Assembly: GCF_009650605.1 (NCBI RefSeq)
Contig: NZ_WAJT01000004.1
Location: 124,001 to 188,000, forward strand
Direction: 5' to 3'
DNA: 64,000 nucleotides
Source of the DNA: Labrenzia sp. CE80
GTDB taxonomy: Bacteria; Pseudomonadota; Alphaproteobacteria; Rhizobiales; Stappiaceae
In this document: one piece after another, positions 7,798 through 15,636 of the stretch
How positions within the stretch are numbered: position 1 is the stretch's first letter
Layout: the number at the start of each line of letters is the position of its first letter
The notes under the pieces: model-generated
The model's database searches: none
Told to the model about the DNA's origin: nothing
What the model saw: only the letters and a program-made list of their open reading frames with translations
Made by a program: the position numbers and the translations under genes

Positions 7798-8592
7798 TCA
7801 GCTGTTTGCCAGCTTGATCAGACGCAGGATGTGCTTGTGGGCAAATTCGTTGCCGACAGCGACATTGCCTGTTTCCAGCATCTTGTCCTTGCCTTCGGTG
7901 TCGGAGACATAACCGCCGGCTTCGCGAACCATCAGGAGACCCGCCGCGATGTCCCAGGAATTGAGGTTGTGCTCCCAGTAGCCGTCAAGACGCCCAGAGG
8001 CGGTCCAGGCCAAGTCGAGTGCCGCGGCGCCGCAGCGGCGAATGCCGGCCACTTCTGGCATCACATGCCGCAATTCCTTCAGCGCGCGGCCATGATCGCC
8101 TTTGCCGATGAAAGGAAGGCCGGTGCCGAAGACCATTTCTGGCAGTTCTGACCGTCCCGCGACGCGCAGACGGCGGTCATTCAGGAACGCACCGCGTCCA
8201 CGTTCGGCTGTGTAGAGCTCGTCCATGACCGGGTTGTAGATCACTCCGGCGACGATCTGGCCCTGACGCTCCAGGGCAATGGAGGTCGCGAAAATCGGAA
8301 TGCCGTGAAGGAAATTTGTCGTGCCGTCGAGCGGGTCCACATGCCAGCGATGCTGGCCATCTGTTCCTTCGATCTCGCCGCTCTCTTCCATGACCAGACC
8401 GAACTGCGGCCGTGCCTTTGTCAGCTCTGCCTTGATGATCTCTTCGGCCTTGCGGTCGGCTGCCGAGACGAAGTCGCCTGGGCCCTTGCGGGAGACCTGG
8501 AGGTTTTCGACTTCGCCAAAGTCGCGAACGAGACTGCGTCCGGCCTTCATAGCGGCCTGAACCATGACATTAAGGAGTGCTGTGCGGGCCAT
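7798..8592 (-). CDS. suhB: Inositol monophosphatase family protein (SuhB-like)
   Basis: 264-residue Mg-dependent, Li-sensitive phosphatase of the inositol monophosphatase family. It would remove phosphate from inositol-1-phosphate or related sugar phosphates in the cytosol. Motifs seen are the metal-binding WHVDPLDGTTNF at about 82-93, VMEESGE upstream of it, and the C-terminal SWDIAAGLLMVREAGG. The translation can be extended to a TTG at 8649, but the family starts at MARTALLNVMVQ, so ATG at 8592 is chosen; its ribosome site is poor. It lies 72 bases downstream of efp on the same strand, with a hairpin between. The exact substrate is uncertain, and SuhB in E. coli also acts in transcription antitermination. 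Confidence 0.88.
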   Translation of the reverse strand: MARTALLNVMVQAAMKAGRSLVRDFGEVENLQVSRKGPGDFVSAADRKAEEIIKAELTKARPQFGLVMEESGEIEGTDGQHRWHVDPLDGTTNFLHGIPIFATSIALERQGQIVAGVIYNPVMDELYTAERGRGAFLNDRRLRVAGRSELPEMVFGTGLPFIGKGDHGRALKELRHVMPEVAGIRRCGAAALDLAWTASGRLDGYWEHNLNSWDIAAGLLMVREAGGYVSDTEGKDKMLETGNVAVGNEFAHKHILRLIKLANS

Positions 8593-8613
8593 TTTGTGTG
8601 CCGTCGGTTCTTG

Positions 8614-8642
8614 GGTCCGGCCTGAAAGTAACAGGCCGGGCC
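8614..8642 (-). terminator. Hairpin between efp and suhB
   Basis: 11-bp stem with one G-U pair (8614-8624 with 8632-8642) and a 7-base loop, no T run. It may attenuate or protect rather than terminate. Confidence 0.4.
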
Positions 8643-8664
8643 AGGTCAACTGGAATGAGGGGGT

Positions 8665-9228
8665 TTAGTCGGCGCGGCGTACGTATTCCATCGAGCCGGT
8701 GTCGACGATGATGCTTTCGCCCGCCGTAACAAATGGGGGGACCATGACGCGTACGCCATTTTCCATCATCGCAGGCTTGTAGGAGGAAGACTGTGTCTGG
8801 CCTTTGACGACTGCATCGGCTTCGGCGATCTGGAGCGTCACAAACTGCGGCAGCGTGATGCCGATCGGACGCTCTTCATGCAGCTCCACGGTGACCATCA
8901 TGCCGTCTTGCAGGAACGCAGCGCGGTCTCCGACGAAGTCAGCCTGCAGTTCCAGCTGCTCGTAGGTCTCAGTGTCCATGAAAACGAGCTGGTCGTCCTG
9001 AGTATAAAGGTACTGGAAGTCCTTTTGCTCCAGACGCACGCGCTCAACCTTGTCTTCCGAACGAAAACGCTCGTTGAGCTTTCGGCCGTCGATCAGGTTC
9101 TTCAACTCCACCTGCGCAAACGCTCCGCCCTTACCAGGCTTGACGTGCTGGGTCTTGACGACTGCCCAGAGCGTGTCCTGATGCTGGAGAACGTTTCCTG
9201 GCTTGATTTCGTTACCGTTGATTTTCAT
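8665..9228 (-). CDS. efp: Translation elongation factor P
   Basis: 187-residue elongation factor P, which binds ribosomes stalled at polyproline and promotes peptide bond formation. The three-domain family layout is complete. The tip loop of domain I reads HVKPGKGGAF, with Lys33 at the position that is beta-lysylated by EpmA in many bacteria. The middle holds ELHEERPIGITLP, and the C-terminus has the family's SGESI-like stretch TAGESIIVDTGSMEYVRR. The longer opening upstream to 9342 has no family match; ATG at 9228 starts MKINGNEIKPG as in homologues. TolA in this window has a Pro-Glu-rich region, a plausible client of this factor. Confidence 0.96.
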   Translation of the reverse strand: MKINGNEIKPGNVLQHQDTLWAVVKTQHVKPGKGGAFAQVELKNLIDGRKLNERFRSEDKVERVRLEQKDFQYLYTQDDQLVFMDTETYEQLELQADFVGDRAAFLQDGMMVTVELHEERPIGITLPQFVTLQIAEADAVVKGQTQSSSYKPAMMENGVRVMVPPFVTAGESIIVDTGSMEYVRRAD

Positions 9229-9369
9229 GGAACGACCGACTTGATTGACTTTGTGAAACGAAGATGGATGGCGCGGGACAATACGCAACAGTCCGCGCGA
9301 ACCAATGTGGGCCTGTCCTACACAATTGCCTGACTGTTTCAAGGAAAAAAGGCGAATTGCGTTACCGCG

Positions 9370-10443
9370 TCAGGGTGATTTCTGGCTGGGGTCTTCAGCT
9401 TCAGGAATAAGCGTCGCGGAGAATTGCTCTGCTTTCTTGCGCGCCTGAAGGCGGGCCTCATCGTCGAGACTTTCGACGTAGCCGTCGAGCTGAAAGTCAG
9501 AAACGCCGAGCGCGCGGGCCACATAATGCCAGCCGGCAGCAGCCACTGGATCCAGTTCCCGGCCTCGACCGTAAGCGTACAGTCTGGCTAGGCGGTTCAT
9601 GGCGACCGGGTTGCCGGCCGTTGCCGCGCGTTCAAACCAGTCGCCGGCCTCCTGTTCATTCGGCTCTACGCCTTTTCCCTGAAAGCGAAGTATGCCGTAG
9701 TAGATTTGAGCCGATGTGTGGCCGCGTCGTGCGGCCCGGCCGAGCCAGAAAGCTCCCTGACCAGCGTCACTCACGCCGCTCAGCCCTTCCAGAAACGATA
9801 GGCCGAGCGCATATTGAGCATCAGGGTCGTTCAGAGAGGCGGCTTCCTTCAGAAGCTCACGCGCCTTATTTTCGTCATGCGGCCGGCCTTCCCCTTCCTG
9901 ATAGAGAAGTGCGAGATTGTAGAGGGCCGAGGGGTTGCCAGCCTCTGCCGCGATTTCAAAAAGATCTGCGGCCTTCTTCTTGTCCGTGGGGACGCCCTTG
10001 CCGAGTAGATGGAATTGCGCGAGCTGCAGGGATGCTCCGGGGTCTCCCTGTCCAGCTGCAAGCTCGTACCACTGGGCGGCCTTTACAGGATCCTGCCGAA
10101 TGCCGAGCCCCGTTTCGTGCAAGACGCCCATAAGCGTTTGTGCTGCCGCGTCACCGGCCTCGGCCAGTGGCGTTGCCAGGGCCAGAGCTGTCAGATACCA
10201 GCCACGCTGAAATACGCCGTAGACAAACTCGGCATCCGGCGATGTGCCCTCAGGCAGCTTCGGAAGCGGCGTTTGTGTAGGCCCCTTGAGGGTTACTTCG
10301 GGAAGGGCGGTTTTGGCCGGCTCAGCGGCGCTCTCGGCAGCTGCTTCCGACGTTGTTTCTTGAGCCGTGGCAAGTCCTGCCCAGGCCACCAGAACGGATG
10401 CGCCAAGGATCAAGGCTTTCAAGATGACAGCTCGTGATTGCAT
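9370..10443 (-). CDS. Secreted Sel1-repeat (tetratricopeptide-like) protein
   Basis: 357 residues with an N-terminal signal peptide (hydrophobic stretch to about residue 25, then LATAQET, a likely signal peptidase site) and a polar linker rich in Ala, Glu and Pro. From about residue 90 run tandem Sel1-like repeats, for example AAAQTLMGVLHETGLGIRQD and NPSALYNLALLYQEGEGR, roughly six copies. Such proteins are periplasmic scaffolds for protein contacts; no enzyme motif is seen. It starts 3 bases after the stop of the thiamine-phosphate-synthase-like gene and is probably cotranscribed with it. The specific role is unknown. Confidence 0.85.
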   Translation of the reverse strand: MQSRAVILKALILGASVLVAWAGLATAQETTSEAAAESAAEPAKTALPEVTLKGPTQTPLPKLPEGTSPDAEFVYGVFQRGWYLTALALATPLAEAGDAAAQTLMGVLHETGLGIRQDPVKAAQWYELAAGQGDPGASLQLAQFHLLGKGVPTDKKKAADLFEIAAEAGNPSALYNLALLYQEGEGRPHDENKARELLKEAASLNDPDAQYALGLSFLEGLSGVSDAGQGAFWLGRAARRGHTSAQIYYGILRFQGKGVEPNEQEAGDWFERAATAGNPVAMNRLARLYAYGRGRELDPVAAAGWHYVARALGVSDFQLDGYVESLDDEARLQARKKAEQFSATLIPEAEDPSQKSP

Positions 10444-10446
10444 GGA

Positions 10447-11088
10447 TTAGTCCATGTCCTCAAACGGGTGATTTTCCAAAATGGCATTGGCTTCAGCGAC
10501 TGCCGCAGTGGTTCCTTCTGCATGCTGCCAGATTGCTTCCTTCAAGGCCACGAAATCCGCACCGGTCGCAGCAGCTTCTTCAACCGAAGCTATTGTGTTG
10601 CCTCCAAGGGCCACGCAGGGGGTCTCGAAGAGCTGGGACCACCATTCAGCCTTGGAGAGTGTTTTGGGGTGTGGCGATGCTTGTTCCTCGAGGTCAAGGC
10701 GACCGAGAAAAAGGTAGTCAATGCCCGTTTCCGCTGTTTCCATGTCCTCATGCTTCAGCTTCGTTCCACCAGCACCGACGATTTTCGCAGGCTGAAGACT
10801 TTCCACGGCGAGCTTCACGTCTTCTAGTGAGGTGTCCACATGGGCTCCGTCAGCGCCGCAGCGACCTGCGACTTGGGTATCGCCATAGATCAGCGCTGCT
10901 GCGCCGCCTGCCTGGATAACCGGCACAAGTGTCTCGGCCGTGGTTTGCAGTTCCTTGGAATTCGCATCGGGCATGTAGATCAGAACGGACGCGATATCGC
11001 CGCCCTTGAACGCGTCCTCAAGCGAGCCAGCGAGTGAAGCTGGGTCAAAAGATGGCGGCGTGATAACAAAGAGGCGCGGACGGTTCAC
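10447..11088 (-). CDS. Divergent thiamine phosphate synthase-like (ThiE fold) protein
   Basis: 213 residues resembling ThiE, a TIM-barrel enzyme joining the pyrimidine and thiazole halves of thiamine. Family traces are RLFVITPPSF at the start, ALIYGDTQVAGRCGADGAHVD in the middle and PCVALGGNTIASVEEAAATGADFVAL near the end. The canonical GADGVHLGQ is altered to GADGAHVD, and the TPTK loop that binds pyrophosphate is not recognisable, so thiamine synthesis activity is doubtful. The start is uncertain: GTG at 11088 begins MNRPRLF as in homologues, while a TTG at 11163 would add 25 residues and has an AGAGG site. It sits between fba and the Sel1 gene, a familiar rhizobial arrangement. Confidence 0.7.
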   Translation of the reverse strand: MNRPRLFVITPPSFDPASLAGSLEDAFKGGDIASVLIYMPDANSKELQTTAETLVPVIQAGGAAALIYGDTQVAGRCGADGAHVDTSLEDVKLAVESLQPAKIVGAGGTKLKHEDMETAETGIDYLFLGRLDLEEQASPHPKTLSKAEWWSQLFETPCVALGGNTIASVEEAAATGADFVALKEAIWQHAEGTTAAVAEANAILENHPFEDMD

Positions 11089-11225
11089 GGGTGTTTCCGT
11101 TTCTTGGTCTTGAGGGAATTCCAACGTTCTATTGTCCCTAAAGACGGCGAAAGAGGGACGCAAGGCCCCTCTCTCTTAAAGTTCAAAAGATATCGGCAGG
11201 GCGTTCGCCCCGGTTTGGCTTCAGA

Positions 11226-12293
11226 TCAACCGATCTTCGGGTCCAGGCTGCCGCTCTTATACTTGGTCGCCATTTCGGCCAGTGTCGCAATCTTGCCGAT
11301 CTTGGAAGCCTGTCCTGCCGTGTTGAAGTCTTCAAGCCGGGAGACGCAGAGCTTTTCCATGGCCTCACGGGCAGGCTTCAGATACTTGCGCGGATCGAAC
11401 TCGCCGGGGTTCTCGGACAAGATCTTGCGGATCTGGCCGGTCATGGCCATGCGGTTGTCCGTATCGATGTTGATCTTGCGAACGCCGTGTTTGATGCCGC
11501 GCTGGATTTCCTCGACTGGAACGCCCCAGGTTTGCGGCATCTCACCGCCGTGTTGATTGATGATATCCTGTAGGTCCTGTGGGACCGAGGAAGAGCCATG
11601 CATCACCAAGGGCGTGTCGGGCAGGCGGCGGTGGATCTCTTCAATGACATGCATGGCCAGAATATCGCCGTCTGGCTTACGCGTGAACTTGTAGGCGCCG
11701 TGCGAGGTGCCCATCGCAATTGCCAGTGCATCGACCTTGGTTTCCTGGACGAATTTCACAGCTTCATCCGGGTTGGTGAGAAGTTGGTCCTCGGTCAGCT
11801 TGCCTTCTGCGCCGTGGCCATCTTCCTTGTCGCCCATGCCGGTTTCCAGCGAGCCCAGAACTCCAAGCTCGCCCTCGACTGAGATGCCGCCCAGATGAGC
11901 CATGTCTGTGACGGTCTTGGTGACACCGACATTATAGTCCCAATCGCCAGGTGTCTTGCCGTCGGCTTCAAGGGACCCATCCATCATGACAGATGTGAAA
12001 CCGGCCTGGATCGCCGTCATGCAGGTCGCGGGCTCATTGCCGTGGTCAAGGTGAACACAGACCGGGATATGCGGGTAGATCTCGCAAACGGCGTCCATCA
12101 TGTGCTTGAGCATGATGTCATGGGCGTAGGCTCTTGCGCCGCGCGACGCCTGGATGATCACAGGTGCGTCGGTCTTGTCGGCCGCGGCCATTATGGCGAG
12201 AGCCTGTTCCATGTTGTTGATGTTGAACGCGGGGACCCCGTAGTCGTGCTCACCAGCATGGTCGAGCAGTTGGCGAAGGGTAATGCGAGCCAT
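11226..12293 (-). CDS. fba: Fructose-bisphosphate aldolase, class II (Calvin-cycle subtype)
   Basis: 355-residue zinc-dependent aldolase that interconverts fructose 1,6-bisphosphate with dihydroxyacetone phosphate and glyceraldehyde 3-phosphate; the subtype also handles sedoheptulose bisphosphate. Seen are the start MARITLRQLLDHAGEHDYG, the zinc-binding HLDHGN near 81-86, GSLEADGKTP, the acidic loop LGSLETGMGDKEDGHGA and the phosphate-binding MHGSSSVP plus NIDTDNR. Length fits the long (about 350) Calvin-type branch. It belongs to a run of carbon-metabolism genes on the minus strand (tkt, gap, pgk, fba), but has its own 258-base AT-rich upstream region. Confidence 0.96.
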   Translation of the reverse strand: MARITLRQLLDHAGEHDYGVPAFNINNMEQALAIMAAADKTDAPVIIQASRGARAYAHDIMLKHMMDAVCEIYPHIPVCVHLDHGNEPATCMTAIQAGFTSVMMDGSLEADGKTPGDWDYNVGVTKTVTDMAHLGGISVEGELGVLGSLETGMGDKEDGHGAEGKLTEDQLLTNPDEAVKFVQETKVDALAIAMGTSHGAYKFTRKPDGDILAMHVIEEIHRRLPDTPLVMHGSSSVPQDLQDIINQHGGEMPQTWGVPVEEIQRGIKHGVRKINIDTDNRMAMTGQIRKILSENPGEFDPRKYLKPAREAMEKLCVSRLEDFNTAGQASKIGKIATLAEMATKYKSGSLDPKIG

Positions 12294-12504
12294 TTAATTC
12301 TCCCGTTGTCCAGCGCAGCAAATCCGAGAATGACGGGTCGAGATCACCTGTCTATGTTTGCAACGCATCAAATTGATGTCGTTCTAACAAATACATCTGC
12401 TTTTGAAAGGCAGGTGGCAGGGAGCTAAATCGATTAAATTACAAATAGTTCCGTAATTTTGGGAACATTTTTAATTTGGCAGTCAAATTAATTATTGCAA
12501 CAAG

Positions 12505-12539
12505 AAAATGCACTGCCCCGGAGAAAAGCGGGGCAGTGC
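12505..12539 (-). terminator. Terminator of pgk
   Basis: Perfect 10-bp stem GCACTGCCCC/GGGGCAGTGC (12510-12519 with 12530-12539), 10-base loop, ATTTTC after it on the minus strand. The remaining 200 bases up to fba are AT-rich and presumably hold the fba promoter. Confidence 0.7.
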
Positions 12540-12551
12540 CAATGGTTGTTT

Positions 12552-13745
12552 TTAAGCTTTCAGAGCTTTGACGCCGGGAAGTTCCTTGCCTTCCAGCCAC
12601 TCGAGGAACGCGCCGCCAGCGGTGGAAACATAGGAAAAGTCGTCCGCTGCCCCTGCATGGTTCAACGCGGCAACGGTGTCTCCGCCGCCAGCGACCGAAT
12701 TGAGCTTGCCGGATTTGGTGCGCTCTGCTGCGTGGCGCGCGGCTGCAACCGTCGCCTTGTCAAAGGGCGCGATTTCAAAAGCGCCGAGCGGGCCGTTCCA
12801 TACAAGTGTATTGGCGGCGTCGATCTTTTCGGCGACCTTGGCTATGGACGCTGAACCGACGTCGAGCATCATGGCGTCTGATGGAATCGCATCAAGCGCG
12901 ACCGTTTCATTTTCGGCGCCTGCCTTGAATTCCCGTGCAACGACGGCGTCGGCAGGAAGAACGATTTCACAACCGGATTTTTCTGCAGCTGCCATGATCC
13001 GGCGAGCCGTGTCTGCCAGATCATGTTCGCACAGCGACTTGCCGACATTTATGCCATTGGCTGCCATGAAGGTATTGGCCATGCCGCCGCCGATCACCAG
13101 CATGTCGACCTTGCCAACGAGGTTTTCGAGGAGGTCGATCTTCGACGAGACTTTTGCGCCGCCAACGACCGCCAGAACCGGGCGTTTAGGCTCGCCGAGT
13201 GCGGAGCCGAGTGCCTCCAGTTCCGCCTGCATGGTCCGGCCAGCATAGGCCGGCAGCAGCTTTGCGATACCCTCTGTGGAGCCATGGGCGCGGTGCGCGG
13301 CGGAGAAGGCGTCATTGACGTAAATGTCGCCCAGCTCAGCCAGTTCCTTGGCAAATGCAGGATCATTTTTTTCTTCGCCCGCGTGAAAGCGCGTGTTTTC
13401 GAGCAGGAGAACATCACCGTCGGACAGTTCAGCGATCGCATCTTCTGCAGACTTGCCAACACAATCATCGGCAAAGTCGACGGGAGCGAGCAAGAGATCC
13501 GCAAGCGGCTGTGCTACCGGTTCAAGAGACATGTCCGCAACGCGTTGTCCCTTCGGCCGGCCGAAATGCGCGAGAAGAATGACCTTCGCGCCTTTTTCAG
13601 AGAGCTCACGAATGGTCGGTAAAACGCGTTCGATACGTGTGGTGTCTGTTACCTTGTCGCCGTCCATGGGAACGTTGAGATCAACGCGAACAAGCACGCG
13701 CTTGCCGGCGATATTCGAGAGGTCGTCGAGTGTTTTGAAAGTCAT
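12552..13745 (-). CDS. pgk: Phosphoglycerate kinase
   Basis: 397-residue monomeric cytosolic kinase transferring phosphate from 1,3-bisphosphoglycerate to ADP in glycolysis, or the reverse in gluconeogenesis. Seen are GKRVLVRVDLNVPMDG near the N-terminus, LLAHFGRPKGQR, LENTRFHAGEEKNDP, the hinge PVLAVVGGAKVSSKIDLL and the C-terminal nucleotide loop VAGGGDTVAALNHAG. The open frame extends to 13763, but the family begins MTFKTLDDLS, so ATG at 13745 is chosen. It lies 18 bases from the LysE gene upstream on the same strand, so the two may be cotranscribed. A terminator follows. Confidence 0.96.
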   Translation of the reverse strand: MTFKTLDDLSNIAGKRVLVRVDLNVPMDGDKVTDTTRIERVLPTIRELSEKGAKVILLAHFGRPKGQRVADMSLEPVAQPLADLLLAPVDFADDCVGKSAEDAIAELSDGDVLLLENTRFHAGEEKNDPAFAKELAELGDIYVNDAFSAAHRAHGSTEGIAKLLPAYAGRTMQAELEALGSALGEPKRPVLAVVGGAKVSSKIDLLENLVGKVDMLVIGGGMANTFMAANGINVGKSLCEHDLADTARRIMAAAEKSGCEIVLPADAVVAREFKAGAENETVALDAIPSDAMMLDVGSASIAKVAEKIDAANTLVWNGPLGAFEIAPFDKATVAAARHAAERTKSGKLNSVAGGGDTVAALNHAGAADDFSYVSTAGGAFLEWLEGKELPGVKALKA

Positions 13746-13763
13746 GTGTCTTGAACCCACCAA

Positions 13764-14387
13764 TCAAGGACGAGAAGAGCTTGTTGTCGCGGCAATCCCG
13801 ATGCCGAACAATGTCAGAAGAATGCCGAAAGTGCGCTCCATCCAGAGTTTCATGCGCATGAAACTCTGCCGGACCGGAGCCAGCGTGAAGAAAACCGTGA
13901 CCAGGACAAACCAGATGAAAACGCCGGACGCCATGATCACGCCATAGCCGATCTGTGTCCAGAGTGGGGTCTCGGGTGAGGTCACCTGGAGGAACACACT
14001 CATTGCGAACATCGTGGCCTTCGGATTGGTCACATTCGTTAGGAAACCCCAGCGAAGCGCCTTGAGCGGGGGCATGCCTCCGTTACCTGTTTCAGCCGGC
14101 ATTGCTCGCTCCGCGCCACGGTACATGGTCACGCCGAGAAAGACGAGATAGGCCGCGCCGATCAGCTTCAAGGCGTTGAAGAGAAAGATCGATTGCGACA
14201 CCAGAAGGCCGATACCGGCAAGGGCGTAGGTTACGTGAACGGCCAGGGCGAGGCCGATCCCTAAAGCGGTCATGATGCCGGCAAGCCGTCCTCCGACAAG
14301 AGAGTTGCGCAAAACCACGGCAAAGTCGGGGCCCGGGACAATGGCGACGACGATCGTCAGGGAGATAACGGTCAGGAGCTCAAGCAA
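13764..14387 (-). CDS. LysE family exporter (translocator)
   Basis: 207-residue inner-membrane protein of the LysE/RhtB superfamily, which exports amino acids or related small molecules. Six hydrophobic segments can be followed, beginning at residues 3-17 with ELLTVISLTIVVAIV, then the family signature PGPDFAVVLRNSLVGGRLAG at 18-37. TNPKATMFAMSVFLQ is the conserved middle loop. It is inserted between gap and pgk on the same strand, with gap's terminator upstream and 18 bases to pgk downstream. The gene has no evident tie to glycolysis; substrate unknown. Confidence 0.9.
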   Translation of the reverse strand: MLELLTVISLTIVVAIVPGPDFAVVLRNSLVGGRLAGIMTALGIGLALAVHVTYALAGIGLLVSQSIFLFNALKLIGAAYLVFLGVTMYRGAERAMPAETGNGGMPPLKALRWGFLTNVTNPKATMFAMSVFLQVTSPETPLWTQIGYGVIMASGVFIWFVLVTVFFTLAPVRQSFMRMKLWMERTFGILLTLFGIGIAATTSSSRP

Positions 14388-14410
14388 GCAGCTTTCCTTT
14401 CTAGACCTGG

Positions 14411-14445
14411 ATAAAAAAGGCGGATGCGGAAGATCCGCACCCGCC
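14411..14445 (-). terminator. Terminator of gap
   Basis: 12-bp stem with one G-U pair (14419-14430 with 14434-14445), 3-base loop, then six T on the minus strand (14418-14413). Confidence 0.9.
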
Positions 14446-14480
14446 TGTCATTTTGGAACGAGCGTTCATCCCATGGCTGC

Positions 14481-15491
14481 TTAGATAAGCTTTGCCATTG
14501 CTACCGCGGTGTCGGACATGCGGTTGGAGAAGCCCCATTCGTTGTCGTACCAGGTCAGGATGCGGACAAAGGTTCCGTCCATGACCTTCGTCTGATCCAT
14601 GTGGAAGATCGACGAATGGCTGTTGTGGTTGAAATCGACGGAAACAAGAGATTCTTCGGTGAAGCCGAGGATGCCCTTCAGTTTGCCGTTGGCAGCTTCC
14701 TTGATCGCAGCGTTGATCTCTTCGACCGATGTTTCGCGCTTGGCGATGAAGTTGAGGTCGACAACCGAGACATTCGGGGTCGGGACGCGGATGGCGACAC
14801 CGTCCAGCTTGCCGTTCAGTTCCGGCAGAACCAGGCCGACGGCCTTGGCAGCACCGGTTGAGGTCGGGATCATCGACATGGCAGCGGCACGAGCGCGGTA
14901 AAGATCCTTGTGCATGGTGTCCAGCGTCGGCTGGTCGCCCGTGTACGAATGGATCGTCGTCATGAAGCCTTTTTCGATGCCGACTGTCTCATTCAGGACG
15001 TAGGCCACCGGTGACAGGCAGTTGGTAGTGCAGGACGCGTTGGAAACAACGAGATCATCTGCGGTCAGAGCGCTGTCGTTGACGCCGAAGACGATGGTCT
15101 TGTCTGCGCCGGCAGCCGGAGCGGAAACCAGTACACGCTTGGCGCCTGCTTCAAGATGAGCTGATGCCTTTTCCTTGGCCGTGAAGATGCCGGTGCATTC
15201 CATGGCGACGTCGACGCCGAGTTCACCCCAAGGCAGATCCTTGGGATCGCGGATCGCTGTGACCTTGATAGGCTTGCCACCGCCAACGGTGATGGTGTCG
15301 CCGTCGACCACGACTTCAGCCGGGAACCGGCCATGTACGGAGTCGTAGCGAAGCAGATGTGCGTTGGTTTCTACAGGTCCCAGATCGTTGATGCCGACGA
15401 CTTCAATATCGGTCCGGCCGGATTCAACAATTGCGCGCAGTACGTTGCGGCCAATGCGCCCAAATCCGTTGATTGCTACCTTGGTAACCAT
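14481..15491 (-). CDS. gap: Glyceraldehyde-3-phosphate dehydrogenase, type I
   Basis: 336-residue cytosolic dehydrogenase making 1,3-bisphosphoglycerate from glyceraldehyde 3-phosphate with NAD. Seen are the Rossmann start KVAINGFGRIGRNVLRA, the catalytic SNASCTTNC with Cys154, HSYTGDQ with the catalytic His region after it, and the C-terminal WYDNEWGFSNRM. The open frame reaches 15506, but ATG at 15491 gives the family start MVTKVAINGFG. It follows tkt on the same strand after 145 bases that hold several hairpins and a 16-base palindrome, and it is closed by its own terminator. Confidence 0.97.
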   Translation of the reverse strand: MVTKVAINGFGRIGRNVLRAIVESGRTDIEVVGINDLGPVETNAHLLRYDSVHGRFPAEVVVDGDTITVGGGKPIKVTAIRDPKDLPWGELGVDVAMECTGIFTAKEKASAHLEAGAKRVLVSAPAAGADKTIVFGVNDSALTADDLVVSNASCTTNCLSPVAYVLNETVGIEKGFMTTIHSYTGDQPTLDTMHKDLYRARAAAMSMIPTSTGAAKAVGLVLPELNGKLDGVAIRVPTPNVSVVDLNFIAKRETSVEEINAAIKEAANGKLKGILGFTEESLVSVDFNHNSHSSIFHMDQTKVMDGTFVRILTWYDNEWGFSNRMSDTAVAMAKLI

Positions 15492-15636
15492 ATTCCACTC
15501 CCACATTTCTAACGCGCCTGATCAGGCGCCTGAGCGTTGGCCGCCACTTCGCGGCCGGAACGGAAAGCGCCCCAGTGACACTTTCCGGTTGAGCTGCTCG
15601 CGGGAAGGCGCGGGCAGCTTCAAAAAGTCGTGTGCC
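15492..15636 (-). promoter_or_regulatory. Structured tkt-gap intergenic region with a palindrome
   Basis: Holds a perfect 16-base palindrome GCGCCTGATCAGGCGC (15514-15529), a GGCCGC/GCGGCC hairpin (15539-15556) and a CGGAAAG/CTTTCCG hairpin (15561-15587). The palindrome is 23 bases before the gap start and could be an operator for a dimeric repressor. No T run, so no clear terminator for tkt. Confidence 0.4.
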
